A DNA stretch of 64,000 nt from Taxillus chinensis. Taxonomy: Eukaryota; Streptophyta; Magnoliopsida; Santalales; Loranthaceae. The number at the start of each line of letters is the position of its first letter. The stretch's first letter is position 1. Below the pieces are notes generated by a model. That model was not told where the DNA came from and ran no database searches. It saw only the letters and a program-made list of their open reading frames with translations. Where the stretch lies: positions 4,689,799 through 4,753,798 of the forward strand of contig CM042086.1 of NCBI GenBank assembly GCA_023512835.1, given 5' to 3'. A program made the translations under genes and the position numbers. Shown here in pieces: positions 22,287 to 34,669 of this stretch.

Positions 22287-25200
22287 ATGATGTCCTCTGC
22301 CATTAAAAAAACACTCTCAATCCTGGCCTTCCTCTATTCCATCCTTGCCCTTCCATTTGGCACCGCACCTTCCGATGCAACTCAGGAAGCAGCTGCTGCT
22401 GCTCTTCTCCGGTGGAGGGCCACCCTTGACACCCACAGCCAGACTGCTCTCTCCTCTTGGGCTCCTGAAACGAACCCCTGTGTCATCAACTGGACCGGAA
22501 TTGCCTGCACCTGCCCTCACCGCATCGGCATCAGTATCGGTATCGGTACGTACGACTGCATCGTCACTCATATAAACCTCACCTACTTGGGCTTGCATGG
22601 CACCCTCCAAAACTTCAGCTTCATCTCTTTTCCCTCCCTCCTCACGCTTGACCTTAGCAATAACCATCTCTTCGGTACACTTCCCTCCCGCCTTGCCATT
22701 CAAACCTTGACCATCCTCTACCTGCATTGGAACCAATTCTCCGGCCCCATTCCCCGTGGTGTAGGAAAACTGCCATCCCTCAGCGTTCTTGCACTATCAT
22801 ATAATAACCTCAGCGGCTCCATCCCAACTTCTTTATGTGATTTGGTCAGGTTAACCGGCCTATACCTAAGTGGAAACCAACTCTCTGGCTGCATTCCTAT
22901 TGAATTAGGAAACATGACATCACTCAATCATCTAGGCTTGTCTCAAAACATCCTCACCGGACCAATCCCAACCTCTATAGGTTACTTGAACAAATTAACA
23001 GAACTCTACCTCTTTAATAATACACTCTCTGGCTACATTCCCCATGAATTAGGAAACCTAACATCACTCATTAATATTCAATTGTCATATAACAACCTCG
23101 CAGGGCCAATCCCAACCTCTGTAGGTTACCTGAACAAATTAACCATACTCTACCTCAATGATAATGCACTCTCTGGCTCCATTCCTAGTGAAATAGGAAA
23201 CTTAACATCACTCAATAAACTTACATTCTCACATAACAGTTTGGTGGGATCCATTCCAATCTCAATAGGTTATGTGAGAAACTTAAATTTTCTCTACCTT
23301 GGTAGTAATAAACTTTCTGGTCCTATTCCTTCAGAAATAGGAAACTTGATGTCTCTCGTGGTCCTTAGATTGTCGGATAACTACTTTACAGGTCCAATCC
23401 CAACATCCATACGTTACTTGGGCAACTTAACTCGTCTCTATCTTTACAATAACTTAGTCTCGGGCCCCATTCCTAATGAAATAGGAAACTTGCATTCCAT
23501 TGTTGATCTTCAATTGTCGCATAACAAACTCTCGGGATCAATCCCAACTTCGTTAGGGGGTATTGGAGACAACAAAACTCATGATGAGATTCATAGTAAT
23601 TGGGGCCAGCATAGAGGATTGGGAACCTTGAAACTACGAAGGCTTCACCTCTTCTCAAATCGGTTGAGTGGGGAAATTCCAAAGGAACTGGGGAGGTTGA
23701 CATCGATGTTATACCTTTTGCTCGACGGTAATATGCTTTCAGGTAGCATTCCAGCAGAGATCGGCTTGTTGTCTAATCTGGTAAATTTAAGCTTGGGAGT
23801 AAATAACTTGAATGGCCCGGTTCCCAGTCAAATTGGGGATTTGAAGAATCTATTGTTCTTGAATTTGAGCGATAATAAGCTTAGAGGACCTATTCCCATC
23901 TCTATCGGTCAATTAGGATCTCTGGAAATGCTTGATTTAAGCCAAAATTTGTTGGAAGGAAACATACCAGAGCAGCTCCACACATTGGGAAGACTGGAAA
24001 CTTTGAATCTTTCACATAATCGACTCTCTGGCTCGATCCCATCTCGTTTTGAGGACCTGGTGAGCCTAATATCCATTAATGTATCCTACAATAAGTTAAA
24101 AGGCCCTCTTCCCAGCGGCAGGCCTTTTTCGAACGCCTCATGGGATTCTTACCGAAATAATTCGGGACTGTGCGGCAATGTCACGGGGCTGGAGGCTTGC
24201 CCGTCGAGTATTGTAGGCATGACCATCGGAGAGAAGGGCAATCGGAAATTGATTGTTTTGATTTCAAGCATTTTGTCTGCCTCCATATTTCTACTCCTCT
24301 TCATTACGGTCGGGATTCGTTATCTTGTTCGCCGAGGAAAGGATGGCATGGAGAACCCACCAGAAGAAGCCGAAAATGGAAACCAAACAAGTGGAAACGT
24401 GTTTACAGTATGGAGGTTTGACGGGAAGATGGTCTACGAGCGCATCCTTGAAGCAACCGAAGAGTTCCACTCTAAATATTGTGTTGGAGTGGGCGGGCAA
24501 GGATCTGTTTACAAGGTTGAGTTGACAGTGGACCAGGTTGTCGCCGTCAAGAAACTTCACAGTTGGACAGAGATGGCTAGCTCGAGAGCTTTTGAGCGCG
24601 AAATTCATGCATTGACAGAAATTCGCCATCGTAACATCGTGAAGCTTTGTGGGTTTTGCTTACACCCTAAGCACTCCTTTTTGATATATGAATTCATCGA
24701 GAGAGGGAGTCTGGGGAATATATTGAAGGATGAGGAGCAGGCGAAGGAGCTGGATTGGAGTAAAAGGGTCAACGTGATCAAGGGTGTTGCCAGTGCACTA
24801 TCTTACATGCACCATGACTGTACACCCCCCATCATCCATCGAGACATATCCTCCAATAATGTCCTGCTGGGTCTTGATTATGAACCACGTGTCTCTGATT
24901 TCGGGACAGCAAAGCTTTTGGAAGCTGACCCATCGAGTTGGACTTCAATTGTAGGCACATACGGGTATGCAGCGCCAGGTAATCTTTTTTTCTTTCTTTC
25001 TTTTGGTTCTCGATAATTAAGAGATGATAAAAATTGAGAGACAATACAAACGAAACTACTAGTATAATAAATTGTTTAAAGAAACTATAAATGAACTTAC
25101 CAATATTGCTTCATTATTTAATTTTATATAAAAACAAATAAAATTACAAAAATGGACAATGACTGAACCCGATCGCGGTACGATAGTCAATGAGTGACCC

Positions 25201-25610
25201 GATTGTGGAACACCAACACTCATTTAATTTGACTGAACCAACCTCTTGGTTATTCCGATTTTCTGTGTCTTATGGGTGTGATAAAATTATCTTTTGCAGA
25301 ACTTGCATACACAATGAAGGCTGATGAGAAGTGTGATGTTTACAGCTTTGGAGTAGTGTCACTGGAAGTGCTTATGGGAAAACACCCCGGAGATCTCATT
25401 TCATCATTATTTTCATCATCATCAACATCAACAATACCATCTCCTAATGAAATGTCATTAAATGATGTTGTGGACAAACGCTTGTCTTCTCCGACCAGTC
25501 GTATTGCAACAGAACTTTTTTATCTTTTCAAGATAGCATTTTCATGCTTGCATACCAATCCCCATGTCCGACCTACCATGAAAGAGGTTTTTCATCTATT
25601 ATCAAAATAA
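22287..25610 (+). CDS. LRR receptor-like kinase gene 2 (MIK2-like)
   Basis: Exons 22287-24978 and 25300-25610, intron 321 bp, same splice site within APE as in the paralogs; product 1000 aa. Signal peptide, cysteine-containing LRR cap (NPCVINW, IACTC), about 21 LRRs, a non-LRR insert GGIGDNKTHDE near residue 430, a membrane helix at about 653-680 and an RD kinase ([10 protein letters not shown] near 732, VAVKK, HRDISSNN near 850, DFGTAKL near 870). Two ATGs stand side by side at 22287 and 22290; the second aligns with the start of genes 1 and 4, and the reading frame upstream has only a TTG. A deletion of about 34 bp near the end removes the tail seen in gene 1 ([11 protein letters not shown]) and brings a stop after HLLSK, just past the kinase core. 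Predicted plasma-membrane receptor; ligand unknown. Confidence 0.92.
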
Positions 25611-26170
25611 CATTGGATAAATGTCTGGAATCAAAAATCTGATAAGGTATCCTCCCTTGGTCCCTTGCAAATTTTCTGGTTTTTTATTTCCTTTTTCTGT
25701 TTTCATTTTGCCGTGTAATCTCTTTTCTTTTCTGTTGTTTATGCTTTTCAGCTGCTCGGTAATGTTATTGAGTTCTTGGACATCCTGTGGATCTTTATTA
25801 GTCCTTGGTGCTGATTACTTCATATATTACTTTTCTTTTTGCCTTCAATATCTGTTTTTTTCCTTTTCAGTAATTATTCTGTTGCTAGGCAATGTTTTAT
25901 CCGAGTTCTTGGACTACTTTTAAAAGCATCGTTGAAGTTGTTCAATAACGATGGTATCAACAATGCTTCTAAAGCGTCATCAATATGATTCTCGATGACG
26001 CTTCAAAAGCATTGTCCTTGAGTAGCTCGGTTTGCTTTTCATTAAAAAAAAAAAAGACGACCCTTATATATATATAAAGAAGTTCGCCAAATTTAAATAT
26101 ATATTTAAATCTATCCACACGTCAATAGTACAAATTTAGCAACACACTAAAAGAAATTTAAATACATAGA
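25611..26170. other. Gene 2 3' flank, truncated block and CACTA-like inverted repeats
   Basis: 25611-25920 matches the start of the downstream block of gene 1 and then stops at tggactacttt. From 25922 to about 26030 there are repeated AAAGCGTCATC/GATGACGCTT motifs, including a 10-bp inverted pair at about 25972-26004. Arrays of such gacgctt/aagcgtc motifs are typical of subterminal regions of plant CACTA transposons; this is a resemblance only, as no CACTA end was found. Confidence 0.4.
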
Positions 26171-28668
26171 TTACAAGCCAGAATCTACCCATGAAAACCA
26201 ATTCACATCATCATTGTAATCGCTCTCCCAGGACACAGCCTGTTTGTTTCTTCCAGGCATGCCATTAACCTTGTCCATCAGTGATAGCAGCATCTTAAGG
26301 TTCATCACCTCATAATCTCTGCACAATTTTAAAGTGTCATGTGTTAATTAAACACCACGCGTTTTTTTAATCCCAGAAACACTTGCACTCACTCTCTCAA
26401 CCTTAACTGAATGTGAAAATGGCATATAGCATCTGCAGAGAGGCACCCAGCACATAGAATAACCTGATTGTGCTTGTAATCCATTTCTTCTGTCGTCAAT
26501 GTTAGTTTCATCTTTTACCAGGAGGTGTTTCAAACAGGAACCCAACAAACCGTGGAGATCTTATAAGTTTCTTACTTCGCCTTGGCAATATCAAGCCATT
26601 TGAATTTACGTGCAAGAGATCCGTGCATGTTAGCTCATGCTCATCAAGAACCTGAGAGAAAAAAACAGCTAAAGAATTAACTGAAGTTTAGGTGCAAAAA
26701 CAAAGCTATATCCAAACATCACAACTCACTCATTGGCTTCTTGCCAAGACTCTCCATGCCTTATGTAGCTCATTCAAATTGCTCCTTAATATTACAATTC
26801 TTTTATCTTCTTCGACCTGCTTATTAGATGTTTTAAGAAGATCTTCCTCCTGCTAACAGAAACTCAGTTGAGAAAATATGAAAGAATTTAAATATTGTAT
26901 TCAGGATTCTGGTGAACCAGCTATCCAGAGCAAGAGAAGGCGGAAGGAGAAGGAGAGTTCACTACAAGTAAAGTGAAGAAAATCATATCAATTTTAAATG
27001 GAATTAGTTCCCTGATTTTAAGCTATTCATCAGAGCCCATAATTGTTCTAAAGTTCTGATATGGCTCCAATTTTTCAGTAGTACGTTCCAAGACAAGGAG
27101 AAACAGCAAATAACGGAGTAGACGGTGTGAGTAGGTTGAAATCTAAACAATTCATCAATTTTTGTGGATCAACAGTTATATGTTGACAGAGGGATGTTGG
27201 GCCATTTTTCATAAGAAAAATAATGTTATAGAAAATATTACAAAAGGATGATTTATTTGGTTTTGTTCTCCAAAGTTTTCTTCACACGGATTAGTTTTTT
27301 AAAATATTGAATTCTTAAACTTGTACAAAAAATAGAAGCTGAACTCCAATTGGATGTTTCCGAAGTGTTATGAAGGATTTATTCTTAAGATTCTCCTGAA
27401 ACACGAACATATAAATTCTCATAAACATGAAAAACTCCTAAAAAAATGGCTAGTAACTGCATACCGAATGAAAATAAAGGAAGGTGTGAAGCATAACTTT
27501 TTTTGAAGTTAGTAATGGCACCTTGTGCAACATTTTTTTTATTAAAAAAAGGCTTACTGAAAAAGAAAGTTTGAATTGTTTAAAGCATCATCAGGTTGCA
27601 GAGGTAAATACACAGGACATTATTAAAGAGCTGATGCATGTCATTGCCCCCAGACTTTTTTGTTGATTTTAGCCCTGCAGTAAGTCGCCTTAAAGGAAGA
27701 GGCTGTTAGAGAAAGGGGAGAAAATCCCAACAACAACAACAAGTACTAAGCTAACAGAACCATTTGTATTTAGTAATAAAAAAACAAAAAAAAAACAAAA
27801 AAAACAAAAAAACAGAGATCATCTCAAGCTAATAGAACCATTTGTATTTAGTAATATGATGCTTTTTTTGAAGTGTTAAGTATTACCAGCTTAGAAGCAA
27901 GACGTCCCAAATTTGACAGTATCATTGTCTGCTAAACAATATGTGAAATAGAAAAATGGTTATCAAAATGTGCCGAAGAGAATGTAAAAATTCAAACATG
28001 CGCACAAAGGCTTACAAATTGCACTGTATGAGGAGGTTTCTTTTCTTGGCAGGGGGACACTAAGGTGTCTGCAAACGTACATGCGCACAAAGGCTAGAAC
28101 TACAACCTGATTGTGCAAAACAACACCCCTCCAGCCAAAGTGCAAAACAATGGGGAGAAAAGAACCCAGCCAGTATCTGAAATCATATTAATATCAATCC
28201 ATTCTTTTTAATTTTTTATAATGCAGTGACAGAAAATGAACCCAGCCAGCGTATGCAGACATCTTAGTGTCCCCCTGCCAAGAACAGAAACATACTTCTC
28301 AACATATAAAATCATTAACAACTATTTAGAAGACTAAAATCAATTTCATGGAGATGACTTACTTCATTGAAAGAATTATAGAATCAAATGTCTTGCAGTG
28401 CCGAAGGAGGGTAAGGGGCAAAAAGTTTCTGAAACAATTTCCAAAGCTTCAACATGTTCTTTACAGATTTTTCTCTTCTAAGCTCTAATAATATTGTAGA
28501 TTTTCATATTGTAAACCGATGAATTTATTTATATTAATAGAAGTGTGAATTCATTGGAAACAAAGTAAATAGGTTGCAAAGGAGGAATCAGGAAAGCAAA
28601 AACCACCTTAACAATCTGCTGATCTGCCCATGGATGCATCTTCCGTACATGAGCAATTAAATCACCAA
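26171..28668 (-). pseudogene. Unidentified multi-exon gene remnant, minus strand
   Basis: Exon-like pieces with plausible splice sites on the minus strand. 28607-28668 lies between CTATCAG and GTGGTT and reads GDLIAHVRKMHPWADQQIVK. 28363-28428 lies between TTTCAG and GTAAGT. 27887-27928 lies between TTAGCAG and GTAATA and reads TMILSNLGRLASKL. About 26740-26858 reads EEDLLKTSNKQVEEDK and LNELHKAWRVLARSQ. 26576-26651 reads VLDEHELTCTDLLHVNSNG between CTCTCAG and GTAAGA. 26171-26318 ends the frame: DYEVMNLKMLLSLMDKVNG through NWFSWVDSGL and TAA. Phases between neighbours do not all agree and some exons carry stops, so it is probably decayed or incompletely resolved. I do not recognise the protein. 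It is distinct from the fragments behind the other RLK copies. Confidence 0.42.
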
Positions 28669-28892
28669 CTGATAGGAAATAAATAAATAAATAGAAAAAG
28701 TAAAGTATGGACTATGTAAGCAGGAAGACAAAACCAAGCATAGAAACAATTATGTACAGTTTTTTTTTACTTCATAAAAAGAGTATTGTTATCTAAACTG
28801 TCGTTGCGGCATCTTTTTTGTCTCCGGCTGACGTGAAATAAGTCACCTCAATATTTTTTTTCACGATTTGGCATCCTTCCAAATCATTGTTT
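28669..28892. other. Spacer
   Basis: AT-rich spacer with no recognisable feature. Confidence 0.5.
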
Positions 28893-29029
28893 GAGCCCGT
28901 GCTCGAGGCTCGCCTTGAGTAGAGGTTCGAGCATGGACTCAAGCATATCTGCTCGAGGCATGCTCGAATCATTGCTCAAGGCGAGGCTTGAGTATACGCA
29001 CTCGAGTATATCTACTCGAGCCTCTGCTC
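28893..29029. repeat. CTCGAG-rich repeat, left half (insertion site of the copia element)
   Basis: Dense imperfect copies of ctcgag, cttgag and gctcgagg; the other half continues at 43106-43180 beyond the 14-kb copia insertion. Origin unknown; it may be a minisatellite. Confidence 0.6.
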
Positions 29030-29474
29030 CGTCAAATGTTGCGGCTGGACGGTTTGACAAAAGAAAGAAAGAAAGAAAAAGAAGAAGTAAGAAAAAAGGT
29101 TACGCAAACCTTTTTTCAACAACGGTGTGCCAAACGCGGAGAAGAACGCGGTACCTGCAACCTATAAATAGGCACTCCCATGGCAGTGTAATTGCATCCC
29201 AGTAGCAAGTCCCAAATACGGGAGAGAGAGAGAGAAAAAGAGAGAGAGAAAAGAAATAGAGAGTGGAGAAAAATAGAGAGAGAGAGAATTATCAATTTGA
29301 TAATTTCTCGGGTGTATTTGGGTATTGGGATCGAGTGTTTGTAAACACAGTGTATTTTTCTCCCCATAGTGAAAATACTGTAGTAGCTCCGTGGACGTAG
29401 GGAATTTCCCGAACCACGTAAAATTCTCGGTGTGCCATTTTTATTTCCTTCTATTTCCGGATTTCCTCCCAACA
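29030..29474 (+). repeat. Copia 5' LTR
   Basis: 445-bp LTR with a TATA-like cctataaatagg at about 29159-29170 and a purine-rich GA tract (29219-29290). It ends in ccaaca directly before the primer site. Confidence 0.93.
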
Positions 29475-29612
29475 ACTGGTATCAGAGCTCCGGGTCCGAA
29501 TTCTCTTGACAAATTCTGAGTATGCTCTGTGGCTGCAGCTGTGTCTGATCTGTCACATTAGAAAAGATTTGTTCTTGAGTATTTCGGTGTTGTGTATACG
29601 TACCACTCACGT

Positions 29613-30582
29613 ATGCTAGATTCAGGGGCTTCATTCCACGCTACCTCAAACAAAGAAGTGTTCGAGGATTATGTTACGGGCAATCGAGAAAAGGTGTATC
29701 GATCGGTAATGATCAGGCGTGCGACGTCGTTGGTCAAGGAATAGTACAGATCAAGCTCAATGGATCTGTATGGAGACTGAAAAATGTGAGACATGTACCT
29801 AGTCTCAGAAAGAATTTAATTTCCATCGGACAATTGGTAAAAGATGGCTACGTGTCCACTTTTGCGGGAGACACCTGGAAGATTTCCAAAGGAGCCATGA
29901 CTATTGCATGGGGTAAGAAGCATGGAACTCTTTATACAACTATGAATGGAAATTGTTTCATTACAGTTGCAGAGTGTAAAGACGACCCAAATCTGTGGCA
30001 CCAAAGACTTGGCCATATGAGTGCAAAGGGAATAGAAGTCATGCATTCAAAAGGGAAGCTGCCAGGAGTAAAATCAATAGATATTGATTTGTGTGAAAGC
30101 TGTATTTTTGGAAAGCAGAAACGGGTCAGCTTCAAAAGGGAAGGCAGAACCCCAAAGGAATCAAAGGTCGAATTGATTCACACAGATGTTTGGGGACCAG
30201 CTCCAGTTTCATCAATTGGAGGTAAGCATTATTTTGTTACCTTTATTGATGATCATTCCAGGAAAGTATGGGTATACTTCATCAGACAGAAGTCAGAAGT
30301 ATTTGATACATTCAAAAGCTGGAAAGCAATGGTCGAGAACGAAACCGGTTTGAAGGTCAAAAGGTTGTGTTCAGATAATGGTGGAGAATATGAAGACACC
30401 AGGTTTAAACGGTTTTGTTATGAGAGCGGGATCAAGCTCGAGAGAACTGTGCCAAGGACACCACAACAGAATGGCATAGCAGAACAGATGAATAGGACGT
30501 TGACTGAAAGAGCTAGAAGTATGCGCATACATGCTGGGTTGCCCAAACAGTTTTGGGCAGAGGCAGTCAACACAGCAGCTTA
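29613..30582 (+). pseudogene. Copia protease remnant and integrase, first part
   Basis: Starts with the protease motif MLDSGASFHAT at 29613, right after a leader of about 120 bp, so gag is missing. A 2-nt insertion near 29700 shifts the frame. From 29786 the frame is open through the GAG-pre-integrase domain (LWHQRLGHMS near 30000) and the integrase core: HTDVWGP near 30180, SDNGGEY near 30375, QQNGIAEQMNRT near 30470. The integrase is interrupted at 30582 by the gypsy element and resumes at 40539. Confidence 0.9.
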
Positions 30583-32810
30583 TGTAGAGACTCGTATTTG
30601 GGCAGTCTTGAGAGATAGTCATTCTATGGGAATGTAACTATCAGGACAGTAGTGTAGCCGTCAATGTGAGCATTTTGACTGTACTTGGGCCCGATTCCGA
30701 GTCGGGGCCCCGTTTGACCCGATTGTTGACTTTTCGTGGTCTATTGGTTGACTTTGCATTTGAACGGTCATTTGGGTGTACTAATATCTGTGTAGTATTG
30801 TGCTCGTCATTTCGAGCATTTTGACTGTAGTTTGACTCAATTTGGAGTTCGGGACCTTGGAGGTTAATTATTGACTGGGTCAATGGTTGACTAGGTCTGT
30901 TGACTGGCAAAAAATATAAATAGGGGAAAGAGAGCTTCCACGTTACGTTTCAGCGTTTCACGTTTTTGCGTTGGAGAGCTTAGAGAGAGAAAGAGAGAAG
31001 GAAGCTTGGAGCCTTCGATTTGGGGCGTTTTGAGCTCGTTCAAGCATCAAGAATCATTCCAGGTAGGTGTTCCATTGATTCTTCACCCTTTTCTTGCTGT
31101 TTTTTTGGATTAACATGTAAGAATTTGATGAAATCATGCAAATTCGTGTTGAACCCTAGAATTTGGGGAAAAACCAATTTTGGGTTGAATCTTGTATTTA
31201 AATGCGTTCTGAGGGGTAAGACGTGATTTAAAACCTAATATATAGTATTAGGTATGAGTTTTATGAGATTCCGTGTTGAATCCAGACGAGAAACAGGTGA
31301 AAAACGATGATGAACAGTAGCTGTCATGAACTGGGTAGAGAACAGCCGATGAGATCGACTGGAAATTGAAAATTTCGAATGTGCAGTTTCGAAGGTTCGA
31401 AGGTAGGTTCGATGTAGTGTAATTTCGAGTGTCGAATGTGCAATTTTCGAGTATCGTTTCGAAGGTTCGAAGGGAGTTTCGAAGGCAGTTCATGGGTACT
31501 TCGAAGGTAGTTTTCGAATGTAGTTCGAGTGTAGGTTCGAGAGTCGAAGGCGGTCCGAAAAGAGATTCGAAAATACAGATTCGAAATACAGTAAAGGCAG
31601 ATTCGAAAATGTAGTTTCACTGGCAGATTCGAAATACAGTTTGACTGGACCTATTTACACCGTAACCTATACCCATCTACACATGTATTTATACTTAAGT
31701 TACTATGTAAATAACGAAATACCCCCCATTTGGATTCAAAGAAAAATACTAGAAAAATTAATTCCCACTATTTCAAAATGTGAAAATTTGGTTTTAGTGT
31801 AAAATCTCGGAAAAACCTAAAAGTTCGTAGTGGTGAATTTTTGGAAAGTGGGGTTAGACATCTCAGAAAAATCCCCAAAAATCAGATTATCTTATTTATG
31901 CTATGGGAACCCAATGCCGGGACTTTTAATTTCAAGAAAATAGCTGCTATGGGTACTTCCTTCATAAATCAAGGGTTGAGGATTTACTTGTGAAGACTGG
32001 CTACAATTCTAAAGGAAATGTTGAGAATGACATGCCATACTAATGTTAGTATGTTGATTGGAGGTATTGGGGCATGGACTCCGTGACTTGTTTGGGTTCT
32101 CACCGTGATGCACCGATGGTGCTATGTGGTTGACGTGGCAGGCATATGAACCGATGGCAGGCCTGTGTGGCGACTGTGGCCGGGCATATTGCGTTGTGGA
32201 CAGGCTAAGGCCTGAGTTGAGCCGTCGAGCTCGTGGAGCTAGGGCTGAGTGCCCTGAGCTGGGATCCCATGGAGGATCGTGGACAAGTTGTCCTGATATT
32301 TGTTGCAGGCTGAGTCCTGATGTTTGTGCACACTACACGGTGCACGAGTACACTGAGCATATAGTATAGACTTATATGTGTTGCATGATGTGGAGTGTTA
32401 GGGTCACCTACGAGCTTGCCGCTCACCCCTACTTGTTGTTTACCCTTTTCAGGTGTGACCCGAGACTAGTGGAGGACTTTCTTCCAGGAGGACGCCCACT
32501 ACTCGATGTATGATCTGATTATATTCTGTATTGTTTTATGTGATATCCCGGACATGGGTCCGTGGACAGTTGTATTTGCATACTGTATGATGTGATGTCT
32601 GTATGACTGTTTGACTCTTTGTATGCATGATGATATATGGGAAAGTACAGGATTACCCTTGGTGTATGATCGTACAGGGTTGCATATTTGAGACAAGACC
32701 CGTGGTGTAGTCTCTATTGGTGCTAGTCACCAACCCCTTGACCTTTCGGGTGCGGGCAAGGGGAAGTCATGTACCCGGTTCCGGGTTCCCTGGAATTCGG
32801 GGGCGTGACA
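30583..32810 (+). repeat. Gypsy 5' LTR
   Basis: 2228-bp LTR, closely similar to 38309-40533. A region of many ttcgaa motifs lies at about 31370-31640, and a TATA-like tataaatagggg at about 30916-30927 precedes it. Confidence 0.94.
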
Positions 32811-33288
32811 AGTTGGTATCAGAGCATGGTCTAGCGGACCTAGGTTAGTGAGGGGTGGTTAATTGATTCCATGTGACTTGGAAAACTGTAAGGAGGGCGC
32901 CCTATCAACGCAGTCCTTACAGGTATTCTAGGTTATGTTGGTGTCAGTTAGATCATCCTAGGAGCATACATAGGGTGCATTGCTAGTGGTATGATTGTGT
33001 GCATATAGGGCACGAGATTGTCTTTGTGTGTGATGTGCTCGTATGTGGTGCCAGGATGGCACGTGGCCGTGAGAGCCAGGACTGGATGTGGTGTACCCTA
33101 TGGGGTGACACGATGCTATATGCATGGTTGTGGACCTACGGGTCATGTGGTGTACCCTGATGGGGGACACGATGCTATATGCATGGTATGGACCTACGGG
33201 TCGTGTGGTGAGAACCTACAAGTCGGTTGTGCCTTTGATGGCTGTTTGTGCTATTGATCGTTTGTTGTTTGTTGTTGTGGCCAGTGTG

Positions 33289-34400
33289 ATGGCACCACTG
33301 AGGAGAGCTGTCCGAGGCCAAGGCCCGGCAGAGGAGCCCACGATAGAGTCGGGGCACCAGGGGCAGCAGAGCCCGCAGCAGAGATCGTCGGCTCCCGTTG
33401 TGAGACCTGATTTGGCTCAGGTATTGATTCGATTGCAGGAGGCCATGCAGGGTATGCAGGGCTCGATGAGGGATATGGCTAGAGAGGTGGATGAGCCGAA
33501 GAGGCAACAAGAGCCACCACGGCCTCGGCGAGCGAGGCGAGGGTGGTGCAGGATGTGCACCAACAGGAGGTCGTGATAGAGCCAGACGACGAGGGAGTGG
33601 ATTGGGCTGCACGGTTTTTGAAACATGCACCCAGGACTTTTGAGGATGGTTCACGGCCTGAGGTAGCCGAGGACTGGATTAGATGGACAGAGGACATCTT
33701 TGAGATGATTGGGGTGCCAGGATGAGGAGCGGGTGCGCGTGGCGACGCACTATCTCGTTGGGTATCCCACGCAGGTGGTGGGAATCCACTAGAGCTGTCC
33801 ATGGCGGTCGGATGAGCTAGAGAGAGTTTGTTGAGCGCTTCTTTGGGGAGTATTTTCCCGGCTCGTTGCGGTATGCTCGACGTAGAGAGTATTATGAGCT
33901 TGTGCAGGGTAGCATGATTGTGGGTGAGTATGTGCAAGCCTTCACGGATTTGGGGCGGTTTGCTCCTGGAGTCTTGGGAAAAGGAAGGCCGGAAGACGCA
34001 GGACTTCATTCAGGGGCTTGAGGCCATCTTTGAAAAGACAAATTGGAACCGATGCGGTTGACCGGCCTACGGGAGGCGGTCGACAAGGCGATCATTATTG
34101 AGCGAGGTCAGGATCGGGCGAGAGCTCGAGGCCGGGCGGTTCGGCAGGTCCGAGCAAGAAGAGGCAGAGTGGGGAGAGTAGTGCCGCTCGGCCTTGAGAG
34201 GAGGCAGGTGCGAGAGGGTTTCTAGCCAGGCGGTGGGACCCCGTGAGAGTTCGGCCAACGGGAGGCCAGGTACTGTTGGAGTTGTGGTTTGACCGGGCAT
34301 GTCTCGAGAGACCGCCCAAAGAAAAGATGACATGCTTCCGATGTGGGAAGGTGGGACATGGAGCTAGGGAATGTGTTACCCTTAGCTCAACCAGCGGTGT
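33289..34400 (+). pseudogene. Gypsy gag, frameshifted
   Basis: Starts at ATG 33289 (MAPLRRAVRGQG). The frame shifts after about 33540 (continuing as DEGVDWAARFLKHAP in another frame), then again near 33722 and several more times. The CCHC zinc knuckle is at about 34333-34377 (CFRCGKVGHGARECV). The protein would coat the element RNA in the particle. No single frame spans it. Confidence 0.82.
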
Positions 34401-34669
34401 AGGCCCTCGTCCGAGAGATCGGGGACAGAGGAGTGGGGCTCCATCTCGGAGGTCGGTGCCGCCGGCACGAGCACGCAGATGCGACTGCGGTGCAGCGGCC
34501 TCGGCGGGAGGCACAGGGTCATGTTGATCAGGCGGGGCAAGGCCCCAATGGGCCAGGCTAGTGGCGGTGGACCACGAGGGAGGACTTTTGCCCTCACCAG
34601 CAGAGAGGCAGAGGTTCCACCAGTGGATGAGGCAGAGCAGGACCTTCGGTGGTGAGAGGTACCATCATC

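Noticed and set aside
25972..26004. Hairpin as a transcription terminator or microRNA
   Set aside because: A 10-bp inverted pair among repeated gacgctt motifs fits decayed transposon ends better; the stem is too short for a plant microRNA precursor.
29478..29489. tRNA-like motif tggtatcagagc, also at 32814 and on the minus strand near 11655 and 20005
   Set aside because: These are retrotransposon primer binding sites complementary to initiator-Met tRNA, not tRNA genes.
33018..33257. Frame of 79 codons before the gypsy gag
   Set aside because: It lies in the leader between the primer site and the gag start and consists of short repeated segments with no motif.
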